This document shows positions 45,528 to 56,900 of a stretch of 64,000 nucleotides of DNA, piece after piece; the first letter of the stretch is position 1, and each line of letters opens with the position of its first letter. The position numbers and the translations under genes were made by a program. This DNA is from JAGORM01 sp050255815 (GTDB lineage Bacteria > Patescibacteriota > Microgenomatia > Levybacterales > GWA1-39-11): positions 54,582 through 118,581 of the forward strand of contig JBLMVJ010000014.1 in NCBI GenBank assembly GCA_050255815.1. Direction: 5' to 3'. The notes under the pieces were generated by a model. It made no database searches, had not been told where the DNA came from, and saw only the letters and a program-made list of their open reading frames with translations.

Positions 45528-47819
45528 ATGAGACACAAACTGGCTTTATATTTTGATCAATTAATTACTCTTTTACTCCTTATAGTAGCCGGATTTACCC
45601 CTTTACTTTTCCTGGATAAAACAACTGAATTTTTTGAAATGCCAAAATTGGCGTTTTTAGTGGTTGCAACGGTTTTGATCTTAGGCCTTTGGATTTTTTC
45701 CTGGATCTTAAAAGGGAAAGTGGTTATTACCAGGACTCCCCTGGACTTTCCCCTGTTGTTCTTATTGGGCGTGGTGCTGGTTTCCACATACTTTAGCCCT
45801 ACCAGGTTTCCTGCTATTTATGGCAACTTCCCGCGGGTCCACGGCTCTGCAATCTCCTGGGTAGCCTACATATTATTATATTTTGTCACCGTTTCCCAGC
45901 TAAAGACGGTCGCAAAGATCAGGACATTTTTATACGTATTATATGGTAGCGCAGTAGCGGTTGCCCTGGTTACCATCATGTCCTTCTTCCACGCATTCCT
46001 TCCCATGGATTATGCAAAAAGCGTAGGGTTTACCCCAACCGGTTCATCCTTCTCAACCGCGGCATTTCTTTTACTGCTGTTGCCCCTGCCGCTTCTGTCA
46101 TTAGTTAAGCCATACAAATATATGCCTGCTCCATTTGCACTAGCTATGTCCATCCTGTTTGGGGTAACCATAGTCTTAATTGGGTCACTACCTATTTATA
46201 TAGCGCTTCTCATAGCTTTAGGGCTTTGCTTTATTGCCGCAAAACCGTTAGAGCACAAAAAGACACTTCCCATGTTTCTCATTCCGGTTGGTGCAATTAT
46301 TTTAGCTTTTGTTCTGGCATTTCTGCCGCTTCCCGGAAATAAACTACAGCAGCTGGAGGCAAACTTCCCTAAGGAAATCCAGCTCCCGTTTGATATCTCA
46401 TGGAAAATTACTATCTCTACTTTTAGGGATGCACCGCTTATAGGCACCGGTCCTTCCTCATACCTGTTTAACTTCACCTCTTACAAACCGGCAGAATTTA
46501 ATGCCCTGCCATTCTGGAGCTTCTCCTTTGACAGTGCATATAATGAGTTCCTGCTAGTCCTGGGAACGCTTGGGTCATTGGGATTGTTAGCATTAGTGGT
46601 AATTTGTTTGATTACATTAAATGCCGCGCGCAAAAACCTTATGGGCAGCGGAGAAGACCATGACCATGTATTGCAGGCAGGAGTTGCAATTACAGGACTG
46701 CTAACCATAGTCCTTCTTCTGATCCATGCAACCACACTGGTTTCTATAGTAGTGACCTTCTTTATGCTTGCCGTGCTTATGGTTTCCCAGAGGTCAGTCA
46801 GGGAAAAGGTTATGGAGCTGTCACTGGGTCTGAAGGCAACTACTTCAGGAAGCCAGTTTGACCTGTTTCCCGTCATAGTGTTTATAGTCTTTCTTATAGG
46901 GGCAGCACCGCTTTTCTATAATGCATTTAATGTTGTATCTGCAGATTACTACCACCGGCTTGCGCTTTCCCAGGCAAGCAAGAATGGCACGTTAACATAC
47001 CAATACCTGCAAAAAGCAGAGCAGATGAACCCCTATGTAGACTTATACAGGGTAGACCTGGCCCAAACTAATTTTGCGCTGGCAAATGCACTGGCTATCC
47101 AGAAAGGGCCAACAAAAGACAATCCAAAAGGGAATCTGACTGATACTGATAAGAAAACTATCCAGCAGCTTTTGTCCCAGGCAATAAATGAAGGACGGGT
47201 GTCAGTTGCACTTTCTCCGCGTTCATCCAGAGACTGGGAAGTGCTTGGCGCCATATACCGCAACATAACCGGCGTAGCCCAAAATGCACTTGCTTTTTCA
47301 CTGGACGCATATGGGCGCGCAATCCAGCGTGATCCGCTAAACCCTGCGCTACGGGTAAGCGTAGGAGGAATCTATTATTCCGTGAAGAATTATGACCTTG
47401 CTATCCGCTTCTTTACTGATGCAGCTAACCTTAAACCTGATTATGCAAACGCATACTTTAACCTGGCTGTAGCACTGCGTGATAAAGGCGACCTGCCAAA
47501 TGCCGTTGCAGTGGCACAGCAGACCGTTACCCTTCTTGCAAAAGATACCAGCACACCGGACTACAAAGTTGCTTTCAAACTTTTGGCTGACCTGAAGTCA
47601 GCAGCAGCTGAAGCCGCAAAACAGCAGCAGGCAAACCAGACTACCGCACCGGCAGCACAGACTAATAGTGCGTTAACCAACCAAAACCTGAACGCAAACG
47701 TGAATATTCCTAACACGCCTCCGCAGACTACTCCTGCACCGGCCGTAAAACCAAACCCCAACGCAAAGGTTCCACAGGTAAGTACTACGCCTGCTCCTAC
47801 CGTAACTCCAAAACAGTAA
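45528..47819 (+). CDS. O-antigen ligase/Wzy-like membrane protein with C-terminal TPR domain
   Basis: This 763-residue protein has about 12 membrane helices in its first 470 residues with the O-antigen ligase/polymerase pattern (LIGTGPSSYLFNFTSYKPAEF, then FDSAYNEFLLVLGTLGSLGLL), followed by tetratricopeptide repeats (DLAIRFFTDAANLKPDYANAYFNLAVALRDKGD) and a Gln/Pro/Thr/Asn-rich low-complexity tail. Similar proteins in Patescibacteria are predicted to ligate or polymerise surface glycans or to glycosylate exported proteins. It probably sits with the TPR domain outside. It is followed by two exported-protein genes. Confidence 0.85.
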   Translation: MRHKLALYFDQLITLLLLIVAGFTPLLFLDKTTEFFEMPKLAFLVVATVLILGLWIFSWILKGKVVITRTPLDFPLLFLLGVVLVSTYFSPTRFPAIYGNFPRVHGSAISWVAYILLYFVTVSQLKTVAKIRTFLYVLYGSAVAVALVTIMSFFHAFLPMDYAKSVGFTPTGSSFSTAAFLLLLLPLPLLSLVKPYKYMPAPFALAMSILFGVTIVLIGSLPIYIALLIALGLCFIAAKPLEHKKTLPMFLIPVGAIILAFVLAFLPLPGNKLQQLEANFPKEIQLPFDISWKITISTFRDAPLIGTGPSSYLFNFTSYKPAEFNALPFWSFSFDSAYNEFLLVLGTLGSLGLLALVVICLITLNAARKNLMGSGEDHDHVLQAGVAITGLLTIVLLLIHATTLVSIVVTFFMLAVLMVSQRSVREKVMELSLGLKATTSGSQFDLFPVIVFIVFLIGAAPLFYNAFNVVSADYYHRLALSQASKNGTLTYQYLQKAEQMNPYVDLYRVDLAQTNFALANALAIQKGPTKDNPKGNLTDTDKKTIQQLLSQAINEGRVSVALSPRSSRDWEVLGAIYRNITGVAQNALAFSLDAYGRAIQRDPLNPALRVSVGGIYYSVKNYDLAIRFFTDAANLKPDYANAYFNLAVALRDKGDLPNAVAVAQQTVTLLAKDTSTPDYKVAFKLLADLKSAAAEAAKQQQANQTTAPAAQTNSALTNQNLNANVNIPNTPPQTTPAPAVKPNPNAKVPQVSTTPAPTVTPKQ

Positions 47820-47892
47820 AAAACACTGAACTCGGCCCTTAAATTTCTGTTGAGAAAATATTCTTTTTAGTGTAATCTAAGTAAGATTTTCC

Positions 47893-50385
47893 ATGAAGAA
47901 ATATCTCTTATACGTTACCGTTGCAGTAAGTGTATTGTGTTTGTCAGTAATAGTCTATTATCTGGTAGGAGGTTTTACTGACAACATTAACATACGTTAT
48001 AAGCCGCAGGATACGCAGCTTTACCTTATTAACGACCATCAAAACGACCTTCTGAATGTGCTGGCAACTACACTCCCTGAATTTGCGGTAAAGCTGGCAG
48101 ATGAAAAATTTAATAACCTCTGGCAGGCGCATGCTGCAGGGCGCGATTCACTGGTGGAGGCTTCAGCAGAAAACGCCAAAGGGGATACCGTGCTTCAGGT
48201 GGAAACTAAATTTAATGATGCAAAAAAAGAAGTAGTTGCAACGCCTAAAATTTCAAATGAAGTAAAACCCGGGCTCTATAAATTAGACATTAAAATAAAA
48301 ACGGTTGAAGGGAAATATACTACTATCACACAGGATTTTACCTGGGGGGTGCTGGCAATTAATACAAATAAAGGAATATATAAAGTAGGAGAAGAAGTGA
48401 AAATTGGCATGGCAGTACTGGACGATTTTGGCGCAACAAAGTGCATAGTAAATAAGGAGGGAGTTATTACATACGGGACTGCAAAAGTGCACCTGACTAT
48501 AACCACCCCTGACGGGAATAAACAGGAATTATCAACAGATAACGGGACTATTGTGGGAAGTAAGGAATGCGGGGACAGGACAGTTACCAATATCCCGGAT
48601 TTTCTTGCTCAGATAGATGCCCGGGAAGTAGGCAAATATAAGCTTGAGATGGAAGCAGAAACACTTTTAGGGCTTAGAAGTATTACTGATACTTTTATTG
48701 TCCAGCATAATACTCCCCCATTTGTAATAGAACGTACCGTTTTTCCTACCCGTATCTATCCCCGTTCCTGGTATCCGGTTGCCGTTACCGTGGTGCCACA
48801 GCAGGACTATAAGGGGCAGGTGGTAGACATGGTACCTTCCAGTTTTACCATAGAGGATCTCTCTTTTGGCGGTAAGGTTAGGGATAAAGGAGACGTTAAA
48901 GCAATAGTTTGGCAGGTAGACTGGAAGAAGGGGGGCAGATACCAGCTTACGTACTCCATAAAATTTCCGCGTGTTGCACCGGAGTTTTATTTAATTGGGC
49001 CGTTAACTATAGATAAATATGATGAAGGGCGTTCATGGCAAGTAGCTTCAGACTCACTTTTTTCTTTCATTCAGGAAGCGCATAATACCAGCACCAGCGG
49101 TACCAGCCTGGCTGCAACTTTTTCAACAGGGGCTACCGCCGGCCATCTTCTGGTGCTGGTATGTGCCAGAGATGCTACCAATGCTTCTATTAGCACCCCC
49201 GGAGGTTGGAGCAGGGCTTGGCAGTACTCTTCAGGAGGTACTGTCCCAAAGATTTCCATGTTTTATAGGCTTGCAACCGCGGGTTATACTACGGGTACGT
49301 GTTCTTTTTCTTCCAGTACCGGCTCAAAAACTGCACAGATCCTGGAATTTTCCGGAAATAGCACCTCAGGTTACTATGACGGGTCGGCAACCGCCAATAG
49401 CTCAACCGCCTGCAATAGCAGCCCTTTTACCGCAACTACTAACAATAGGACTTCTTCTAATCCTGACGTGCTTATGGTAAGCGCCTTTGTTTCCCAAAAC
49501 GGGTCTCTGACGTTTAGCAACCATAAGACTATTTCCGGGGTATCTTCCGTAGGGTTTACCGGCCAGGATACCTATCCTACGGGGCCGGGTTTTAGCAATG
49601 CAAACATGAGTGCGGATAGTGCATGGGGAGAGGCAGTGAACAACCCGCAGGTTGCGCAAAATGACTTTGTCACGCTTTCAGGCGCAGGCGGAAGGTGTTC
49701 TATGGGAGTTGCTTCTTTTAATCCTCCCTATACGGTGTCACAGGGTAGTTACCGGTTTTTTGATAATGCCAACAGTATTACCCCCGGTTCTCCTCTTGCT
49801 GCCGTAAATACTGTTATGCAGCTGGGATTCCCCAACTATCCGTTCCGGATCAGGTTTCTCCTGGATGTAGATTCAGCCAGTGGTACCACCATGGGTCTAC
49901 AATCAGGGGATTTTATCCTGCAGTATGCAACTATGTCAGCAACCATGGCGTCCTGCATAGATGTAACCCAATGGGATGCGGTCCAGGCCGCAGCAGGCGG
50001 TACTGATATTGCTTTTTATACTAATCCTGATTCCGGAGGAAGCGGGACTAATATATCCATTACTGCAAATGATCCTAATGACGCTATCTATACGGAACTG
50101 GCGGAGAGTTATTATGAGGACAATACAAATGGTCCTAACGGGCCAAACCCGGGGAATATTACCAATGACCAGAATGTCCTGGCAAATAACCAGGCAGGGC
50201 TTTGGGACCTATCCCTGGTTGATAACACGGATGATTCTTACTCCAGGCACTATTGCCTGCGGGTAATAAACGGGGACGGGACTGAGCTGGATGCATACCG
50301 GAATTATCCGCAGGTAATTACGGTTAAAACAGATGTCACTATTAGAGGTGGTTCTGAAATTAAAGGAAGGACAAAAATCCAGTAA
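47893..50385 (+). CDS. Large surface protein with MG2-like domain
   Basis: An 830-residue exported protein. It has an N-terminal anchor (YLLYVTVAVSVLCLSVIVYYLVGG) and a domain with NTNKGIYKVGEEVKIGMAVLDDFG, the pattern of macroglobulin MG2 domains. A second Ig-like region follows (PPFVIERTVFPTRIYPRSWYP). The second half is Ser/Thr/Gly-rich and beta-like (TFSTGATAGHLLVLVCARDA, FSSSTGSKTAQILEFSGN). I cannot name its role; adhesion or wall association is plausible. It is convergent with the giant repetitive protein and followed 23 bp later by a small secreted-protein gene. Confidence 0.75.
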   Translation: MKKYLLYVTVAVSVLCLSVIVYYLVGGFTDNINIRYKPQDTQLYLINDHQNDLLNVLATTLPEFAVKLADEKFNNLWQAHAAGRDSLVEASAENAKGDTVLQVETKFNDAKKEVVATPKISNEVKPGLYKLDIKIKTVEGKYTTITQDFTWGVLAINTNKGIYKVGEEVKIGMAVLDDFGATKCIVNKEGVITYGTAKVHLTITTPDGNKQELSTDNGTIVGSKECGDRTVTNIPDFLAQIDAREVGKYKLEMEAETLLGLRSITDTFIVQHNTPPFVIERTVFPTRIYPRSWYPVAVTVVPQQDYKGQVVDMVPSSFTIEDLSFGGKVRDKGDVKAIVWQVDWKKGGRYQLTYSIKFPRVAPEFYLIGPLTIDKYDEGRSWQVASDSLFSFIQEAHNTSTSGTSLAATFSTGATAGHLLVLVCARDATNASISTPGGWSRAWQYSSGGTVPKISMFYRLATAGYTTGTCSFSSSTGSKTAQILEFSGNSTSGYYDGSATANSSTACNSSPFTATTNNRTSSNPDVLMVSAFVSQNGSLTFSNHKTISGVSSVGFTGQDTYPTGPGFSNANMSADSAWGEAVNNPQVAQNDFVTLSGAGGRCSMGVASFNPPYTVSQGSYRFFDNANSITPGSPLAAVNTVMQLGFPNYPFRIRFLLDVDSASGTTMGLQSGDFILQYATMSATMASCIDVTQWDAVQAAAGGTDIAFYTNPDSGGSGTNISITANDPNDAIYTELAESYYEDNTNGPNGPNPGNITNDQNVLANNQAGLWDLSLVDNTDDSYSRHYCLRVINGDGTELDAYRNYPQVITVKTDVTIRGGSEIKGRTKIQ

Positions 50386-50408
50386 TAATTTATGCAATAA
50401 TAATTACC

Positions 50409-50897
50409 ATGGGGACCGGCAAGAAGCTTATACTGCCATTTTTGATTATTTTGTTTATCCTGTTTGCCTTACAGAAGGCGCAGGCGGTTAGTGAATTCAT
50501 TTCCGTATATAAAAATAACGGGGTAGATACAAATATCCGGTATGACGTTACCATTTCCGCACAAGATATTGCGGCAGCCCAGGCCAGCAACCCATCCTGT
50601 GCCATTTCCTCCTGGACGTTAAACACGGGGTACGGAAATACAGATACTTCAGCGGCTAATTTTGATTCCGTAGGGAACACGAATAACGCTATAAAGCCTA
50701 TCACCAGGACACAAAATATTTTTAGTGAACAAAACGCCTATGACATATTGCACAATAACGGGTTTGACCGGGTAATGCTGGTTTTAAGTTTTTTTGGAGA
50801 AAATGAAAGCTGTGAAATAAGGTATCCTCTTACTGCCACTCCTATCCTTTTTTCATCATTCCCGTATTCTTATCCCGCAACCACCCTCACTCCCTGA
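50409..50897 (+). CDS. Small secreted protein (162 aa)
   Basis: The 162-residue protein begins with a signal peptide (MGTGKKLILPFLIILFILFALQKAQA-V) and continues with a Ser/Thr/Asn-rich domain containing SCAISSWTLNTGYGN and ESCEIRYPLTATPILFSSF with two cysteines. No family recognised. It follows the 830-aa surface protein gene by 23 bp and is probably co-transcribed. It faces the giant gene across a short convergent gap. Confidence 0.7.
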   Translation: MGTGKKLILPFLIILFILFALQKAQAVSEFISVYKNNGVDTNIRYDVTISAQDIAAAQASNPSCAISSWTLNTGYGNTDTSAANFDSVGNTNNAIKPITRTQNIFSEQNAYDILHNNGFDRVMLVLSFFGENESCEIRYPLTATPILFSSFPYSYPATTLTP

Positions 50898-50975
50898 TCG
50901 AGTAGCATTTTTTATCCCACAACTAATTAACCGACATCCTGAATACTGAATACTCCATACTGAATACTGACAGGA
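50898..50975. repeat. Convergent spacer with imperfect TGAATACT repeats
   Basis: This 78-bp gap contains CTGAATACTGAATACTCC and ATACTGAATACTGACAGG, short direct repeats between two convergent stop codons. I see no convincing terminator. Confidence 0.4.
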
Positions 50976-53900
50976 TTACTGATTATTTTGTGGTTGGATG
51001 AGAAGCTGGGTGTCTGAAAATGCTACTCCCACGGGGACTACTTTTACTGCATTCACCGGTGCCTGGGTGGTAAGGATGCCCTTTGGTCCTAACAGATATT
51101 TGCGTCCTGCCTCCAGGTTCTTAAATCCGCTCGCTTTTCCGCCTACTGCTATATCAACCGTATGGTTTATCTTTGCGGATTCTGTTGCGACCCCTATAGC
51201 CGTTGTCTTGGCAGAATCCGTTGCGTCAGCCTTCTTCACTATTCCGTCTGCTGCCACATAGAGGACATCTCCCGCATTAATATCTTCCCCGGCTATGGCA
51301 GAAATAGTAATAGCGCCGGATACAGACAGGTTGCCCGCAACTTTCAAATCTCCTTTAGCCTCAATAGTCCCGTTCCTGCTGATAGTAACGTTGCCGTTGA
51401 ATATATTAACCTGGTTGGCAAGTGGTGAGCTCTGCAGGTAGAGGATGCCATCTGTTGGAGCAGTCTCATCCGTGACCGGTGTACCCGCAACGTTAATAGC
51501 ATTCCGGGAAATAGCCAGTTCAGAGTTAACCGTAATAGCCCCGGCAACAGTAGTATCACCCAGGTAGGTGTTGCCCAGAGCCTTCAGGTCGTGATCAATA
51601 GTCAGGCTGTCAGCGGAAGTAAGGCTTGCCGGCAATGTCGCCGTGGAAGCCATGGTAGTAGTGTTCATGCTTGCAGAGTCGGAAGCCATAATGGTTTCTG
51701 CCGGGGTAAGGTTCAGTCCCGCTGAGGAAGAAGCATTTCTGCTGCCATAAGAAGACAGGAAGTCCTGGATCTGGGAATTCAGCTTTGCTATATCAGATGT
51801 AGCGGATGTAATCCGGTCAGCAAAGGAATTAGTGTTAGTTTCTGCTTTTTTGGCAATACCTTCAACTGCTGCAATCTGTGCGGTGTTAGCATTTGTTTTT
51901 TGCTCCAGCGTTGCTACTTTTGTTTCAATAGTTTCAGCCTTCGCCGCTACTGCCAGGACATTATCCTGTAAAGTATTTACCTGGGCCTGGACAGAATCTA
52001 TAGAATGGGTGATGGCCAACAATCCGTCAGAGAGTGTCCCGTTCATTTCCCGTCCGTTAATAGCCAGGTTTGCAGGAAGGACCACCTTGTTGCTGTCTAC
52101 ATCAGAGATTATGAGTTTTCCGGTGTCATCCAAAGCCAAGTTAGAAAGGGCATTTGACGGATCCGCATAAGAAACATTTACAAATGCCATAACTTTTCCG
52201 GTAGTACCTGACGTAAAGTCTTCCAATGCGCTACCTACTATTTGCCCCGGTTTTACTGCTTTCATGGCAACACCCGGAGTAGAGGAGGCAGTCAGGAAGT
52301 CTCCTTTGTGGATTACGCCGTTCTCCAGGTTTACCTTTACCGGTACGCGTCCGGTCAGGGCAACCGGAATAGCTTTATCTCCGCTAATGAGGTTGCCTTT
52401 CTCAGAAAGAATAAAACCGGGCTTTTCGGAATAAATACCCAGCACGGTTTTATCAGATGCCCGCGTAGATTTCAGGACATATCCGGCATTGCGTGGGTCT
52501 ACCGCAACTACATCTCCTGCTTCTACATTAGGATCTTTGGTTGGATAGTCTTCAGCCAGATCATATGTGCCGCCTGATGTAGTAAGGGTACCGGAAATGG
52601 TTGCATTCCCTGCGCTATCCAGGGCAAAGATATCAGTGCCCAGTGAATTCCTGAACAGGAACTTTGTTTTATCACCACCGGTGTTTGTATCCTGCGCAAG
52701 CGTATTAATAACGTTCCCGTTTGTATCAGAAGTGATGGTTCCGGTCCCTACGCTTAAGAGCTGGGCGGAAACAGATGCGCTGGTAGAAATAGAGCCTGAT
52801 GCGTCTATGGTAAGCTGGCCGGTAGAGCCAAATGCGCCGGTTGTTGCAGCCAGATTGCCGTTAACTTTCAGGCTGGTGTCAGAGACCAGTGACCCTGAAT
52901 TGTCTAAAATCATGTGGGACAGGGCATCATTTGGATCAGCAAAGGCAACGCTGACTAATACGGAAATGGTTCCGGTTGTTCCGGTAAAGTCTTCCAGGGC
53001 GCGTCCTACCATAAGTCCCGGCTTGGATGCTTTCATAGCAACGCCTGCTGTAGAGGAGGTGGTCAGGTAATCACCTTTATGGATAATGCCATTTTCATTA
53101 TTTACACTGGTGGAAACCTGTCCCTGGAGGGACACCAGCTTTGCATTTGGATCAGATTCACTGTGGGCGTTTCCTATAAATGCAGGATTAGAAGAGATGA
53201 CCCCCAGGATTTTATTGTCATAGGCTGAGGCAGACCTCTTAATAGATGCGGTTGCAGGATCATTAGAGTCTGCGGTTACCACCTCTCCCGCGGTAATACT
53301 GCTGTCAGTTGACGGGAAGTATTCGGCATAGTCGGCTCCGGTTGCGTTAAATGCTGCTTCACCATAAATGTTTCCGTCAGCGCGTACCCGGAAGACTGCA
53401 GCAGCATCAGACCGGGTATTGGAATTATAAGCGGTAATTAAGTTATAAGTAGTGGAGCTTCCGGTGTTACCCTCAACTGTTAATACGCCGGGGTCTCCCT
53501 GAGCGCCGGAGGTGCCCACGTTTTGCATTGTTATAGACCCGGCGGTGTTTCTGATTAATGTAGAAAGAGTATCTGAGTCTGCAGTGGAGACAAATAAGCC
53601 CGCAACGTTTGGATTTGTAGTGGTAGTGCCAATCGTACTAGTAGAGGCATTGAGAATCTTTACAATGCCTGAATCAGTAGTGGTATTGCCGTAGTTTGCA
53701 GAAGTACCGGTATTTTCTATATCAACTAGATGGTTGCTGGTGTCCGCGGTAGAGGAGCGGACGCTTAACATAGTATTTCCGGAAGTAGAAAGTGCTGTTC
53801 CGGTGTGGTTGATGTATTGGCCGAATGAATCAGATGTGTTGTTAATATACTCCCCGTAACTATTGGAACCCCCTGAAACATCATCTATATAGACACCATA

Positions 53901-56900
53901 ATTAGTGGATGTGCTAGTTCCGGTAACAGCCCCAACGTTAATGCCATAATTTGATGCACCGGTTCCTCCTCCGGTAAATGCAGAAGACGTGATGCTGGCT
54001 ATAGAGCTGGTTCCCCGGGTTGATATAGTGGAGATATCAACGTTCAGTCCTGTTACGGCATTACTATTTGTATTATTAATTGCCGGTGCAATGCTTAAGC
54101 CGGTTAATGCACCGGTCAAAGAGCTTGATGTTTTTCCAACTGACAGTAATGTTCCGGTGGTTAAGGAAGAGGGAGCATTAAAGACAATATTGCCGGGCTG
54201 GTTGAATGTTGCAAAAGCAGTTCCATTATTCTGGACTATAAAGTCGCCTGTTGCACCGGATACTCCCAGGGATACGGTGACCGGATTAGTGCTGGAAGGC
54301 ACTATGTTAATAGTTCCGTTTCCGCTTCCTATAGTAGTAGTTCCTCCTGATGCCTGCAGGGTTACGCCGCCGGCACCGTCAGACGAAAGCGTTGGGTTAG
54401 AAAATGCGCCGCTTGTTCCCAGGGAAATAGTACCGTTTGATGTTCCGTTTATCCCCAGGGTAAAGGTTGGCGTACCGGAGCCAATGTTATTTATAAATGA
54501 GAAGCGTGCGGAGGACGTGGAGGTGCCGCCCAGTAAGAAGTCATCAGTAATATTGGCAGGTGCCAAAGCCCCCAGGTTGCGCTGCAGGTATCCCACAATA
54601 CCGCTGGTTGCACAGGTATCCCCGCTGATACAGAAGGTTCCTGATGCATCCGGGATAGTAAGCGTCCGGGCAGCAGTAGCGGATGATGATATGGCTGCGT
54701 ACCCTAAGTTAAGGCTTCCCTGAATATATGCGGATCCATTAGACATAAACCTGCTGGCAAAAGCAGTATTGGTAGTAGGAACGCTCCCGCCGGTTCCGCC
54801 GGTTCCCGTATCTACATAAGAATTTGTAGAAGAAGTAAAGTACGTATTTTCTCCGTTAGAGCTGGTTCCGCGGTAAATGCGGTAGGAAGTTGCGTTGGTA
54901 ACCGCGCTCCAGGAAACCGTAATGGAAGAGCCTGCTCCAACGGTTTGGGAAGATTCAGTGCTGGGGGTGGATTCTCCGCCCTGGACGTCAAGCGCCGTAA
55001 TCTTATAGAAGTAGGTACCATTCAAACTTCCTCCTCCGCCAACCCCAAATGATGGAGTGCCGGGGACTCCCATATTTAAGCCGTAGTTGTTTCCCGCGCC
55101 AATTACCAGTTTGTCTGAAGCGGCAGTAGTGCCTATTCCTACATTTCCGGATGCGTCAATCATGAACGGTGAAGAGTCCGTGAAGGTTCCGTCATCATTT
55201 ACCCGGAGGGAATAGCCGGAACCGGCGTTTGTTATATTGAGGGCTGTTCCGCTTCCATTGCCCAGGTTAATCTGTCCCAGGTTTCCGGTAAAGGTAGAGG
55301 TTGCCTGGGTAAGGCTCAGCTCAGACCCTGAGGTAATAGAATTGCTGTCTACATTCAAAAGCGTTCCGGTGGTGACATTTGAGGAGCCTACATACATGGC
55401 AGTTCCGGAAGTAAGGGCTGAAGCATTAAAGACAAATGCGGATGAAGTCCCGGTGCCGTTAGTGACCAGTGAGGTAAAGGTTTGGGAAGCATTGGCACCG
55501 GAGTTAAATGCCAGCGCAGAGCCTGATGTGGCGTTGCCAATAGTAGTATTTCCGGTTGAAGTATTTATGTTAACCGGCGCACCGTTAATAGCAAAGGTTC
55601 CGGAAGACGTCATAGTAGCGGAGGTTAATCCGGTTGAGTTGATTGTCCCTGAAGTAGAGGTAAGGCTTAATGCACCGGTTGTCATGGTAAAGCCGTTAGA
55701 TGCGGTAAGCGTCTGGGTAGAAGTTAATGAGCCCAAGTTGTTTGTGGTAAGCCCTGAGCGGCCCAGGTTAAAGGTAGATACATAAGTAGCACCTATATTA
55801 ATGTTCCCGCCGGTTGTTCCGTTTCCTGCATCTATATTGACTGACCCTCCGGTGGATCCGGTTCCTGATTCTGTTCCTCCATAGAGATTAAGGGTTCCTC
55901 CGGTTTGGGTGTTATTTGTATTTGTTGCGGGCTGGACCGTAAGATTTGATCCGCCGGCCAGAGTGGTGAGGGCAGGGGTTGCGCCTCCTACTGCAGCTAT
56001 TACCCCGTTTTCATTAATGGTTAGCTGGTTAACCGCACCGGACTGGATCTCAAACGAAGTGTTGGTAGCACCATTGTTGTCATTAATGATAAATGCCGGT
56101 GCAGTTCCTGCATTTGTCAGGCTGAATGAGGTGGAAACACCCAGGCTTCCTGCCAGGGTGAATGCAATATCCCGTCCTGAGGTGGTGGTAATAGTGTTGC
56201 CCAGGGCGTATGCGGATTGGAGCCCGTCACATTGCACCAGATTGCTGGAACCGTCTATGCAAACGCCATGGGTTGCGGTTCCTGCGGCAATACCGCTGAA
56301 GTTGATAGTGCCGGAAGAGGTGATGCCGGTTGCGCCTGAAATAGTTCCGGCGTTGGTAATATTGCCTGAATTATTGTTCAGTCCGCCGGTGATGGATGCG
56401 CCGCCTGCTGAAACGGTTAACCCGCCGGATGAAATAGTGGTTGCGCCGCCAATGGTTTGTCCTACGGTAAAGTTATTATTCTGTCCTTTATAGGCCACAT
56501 TTGTCAAAGTGCCGGTGGTGTTAATGTTGGCACCGCCTACCTGCAGGGCAGTTAAGGCATTTATGGTATCTACGGAGAGGGTTCCGGTGGTGCCATTATC
56601 CACTAAGGTAAGAAGCGTGTTAGGTACTGCTTCTGCATCCTGGATGGTAAGGGTCCCATTGTTTCCGGCGGTTGCCATGGAAAGCGTTGGCGTGTTACTG
56701 GTAAAGGCAATTGGGGTGCCGCTGGAAAGAGTTATTAAGCCGGAAGCATTTACCGTGGTGACTCCTGCTAAGGAGCCTACGTTGGTAATGTTCCCGCTGT
56801 TATTATTCAGTCCGCCGGTGATGGATGCGCCACCTGAGGAGACGGTCAAAGCGCCTCCTATGGTTTGGCCTACGGTAAAGTTATTATTCTGTCCTTTGTA

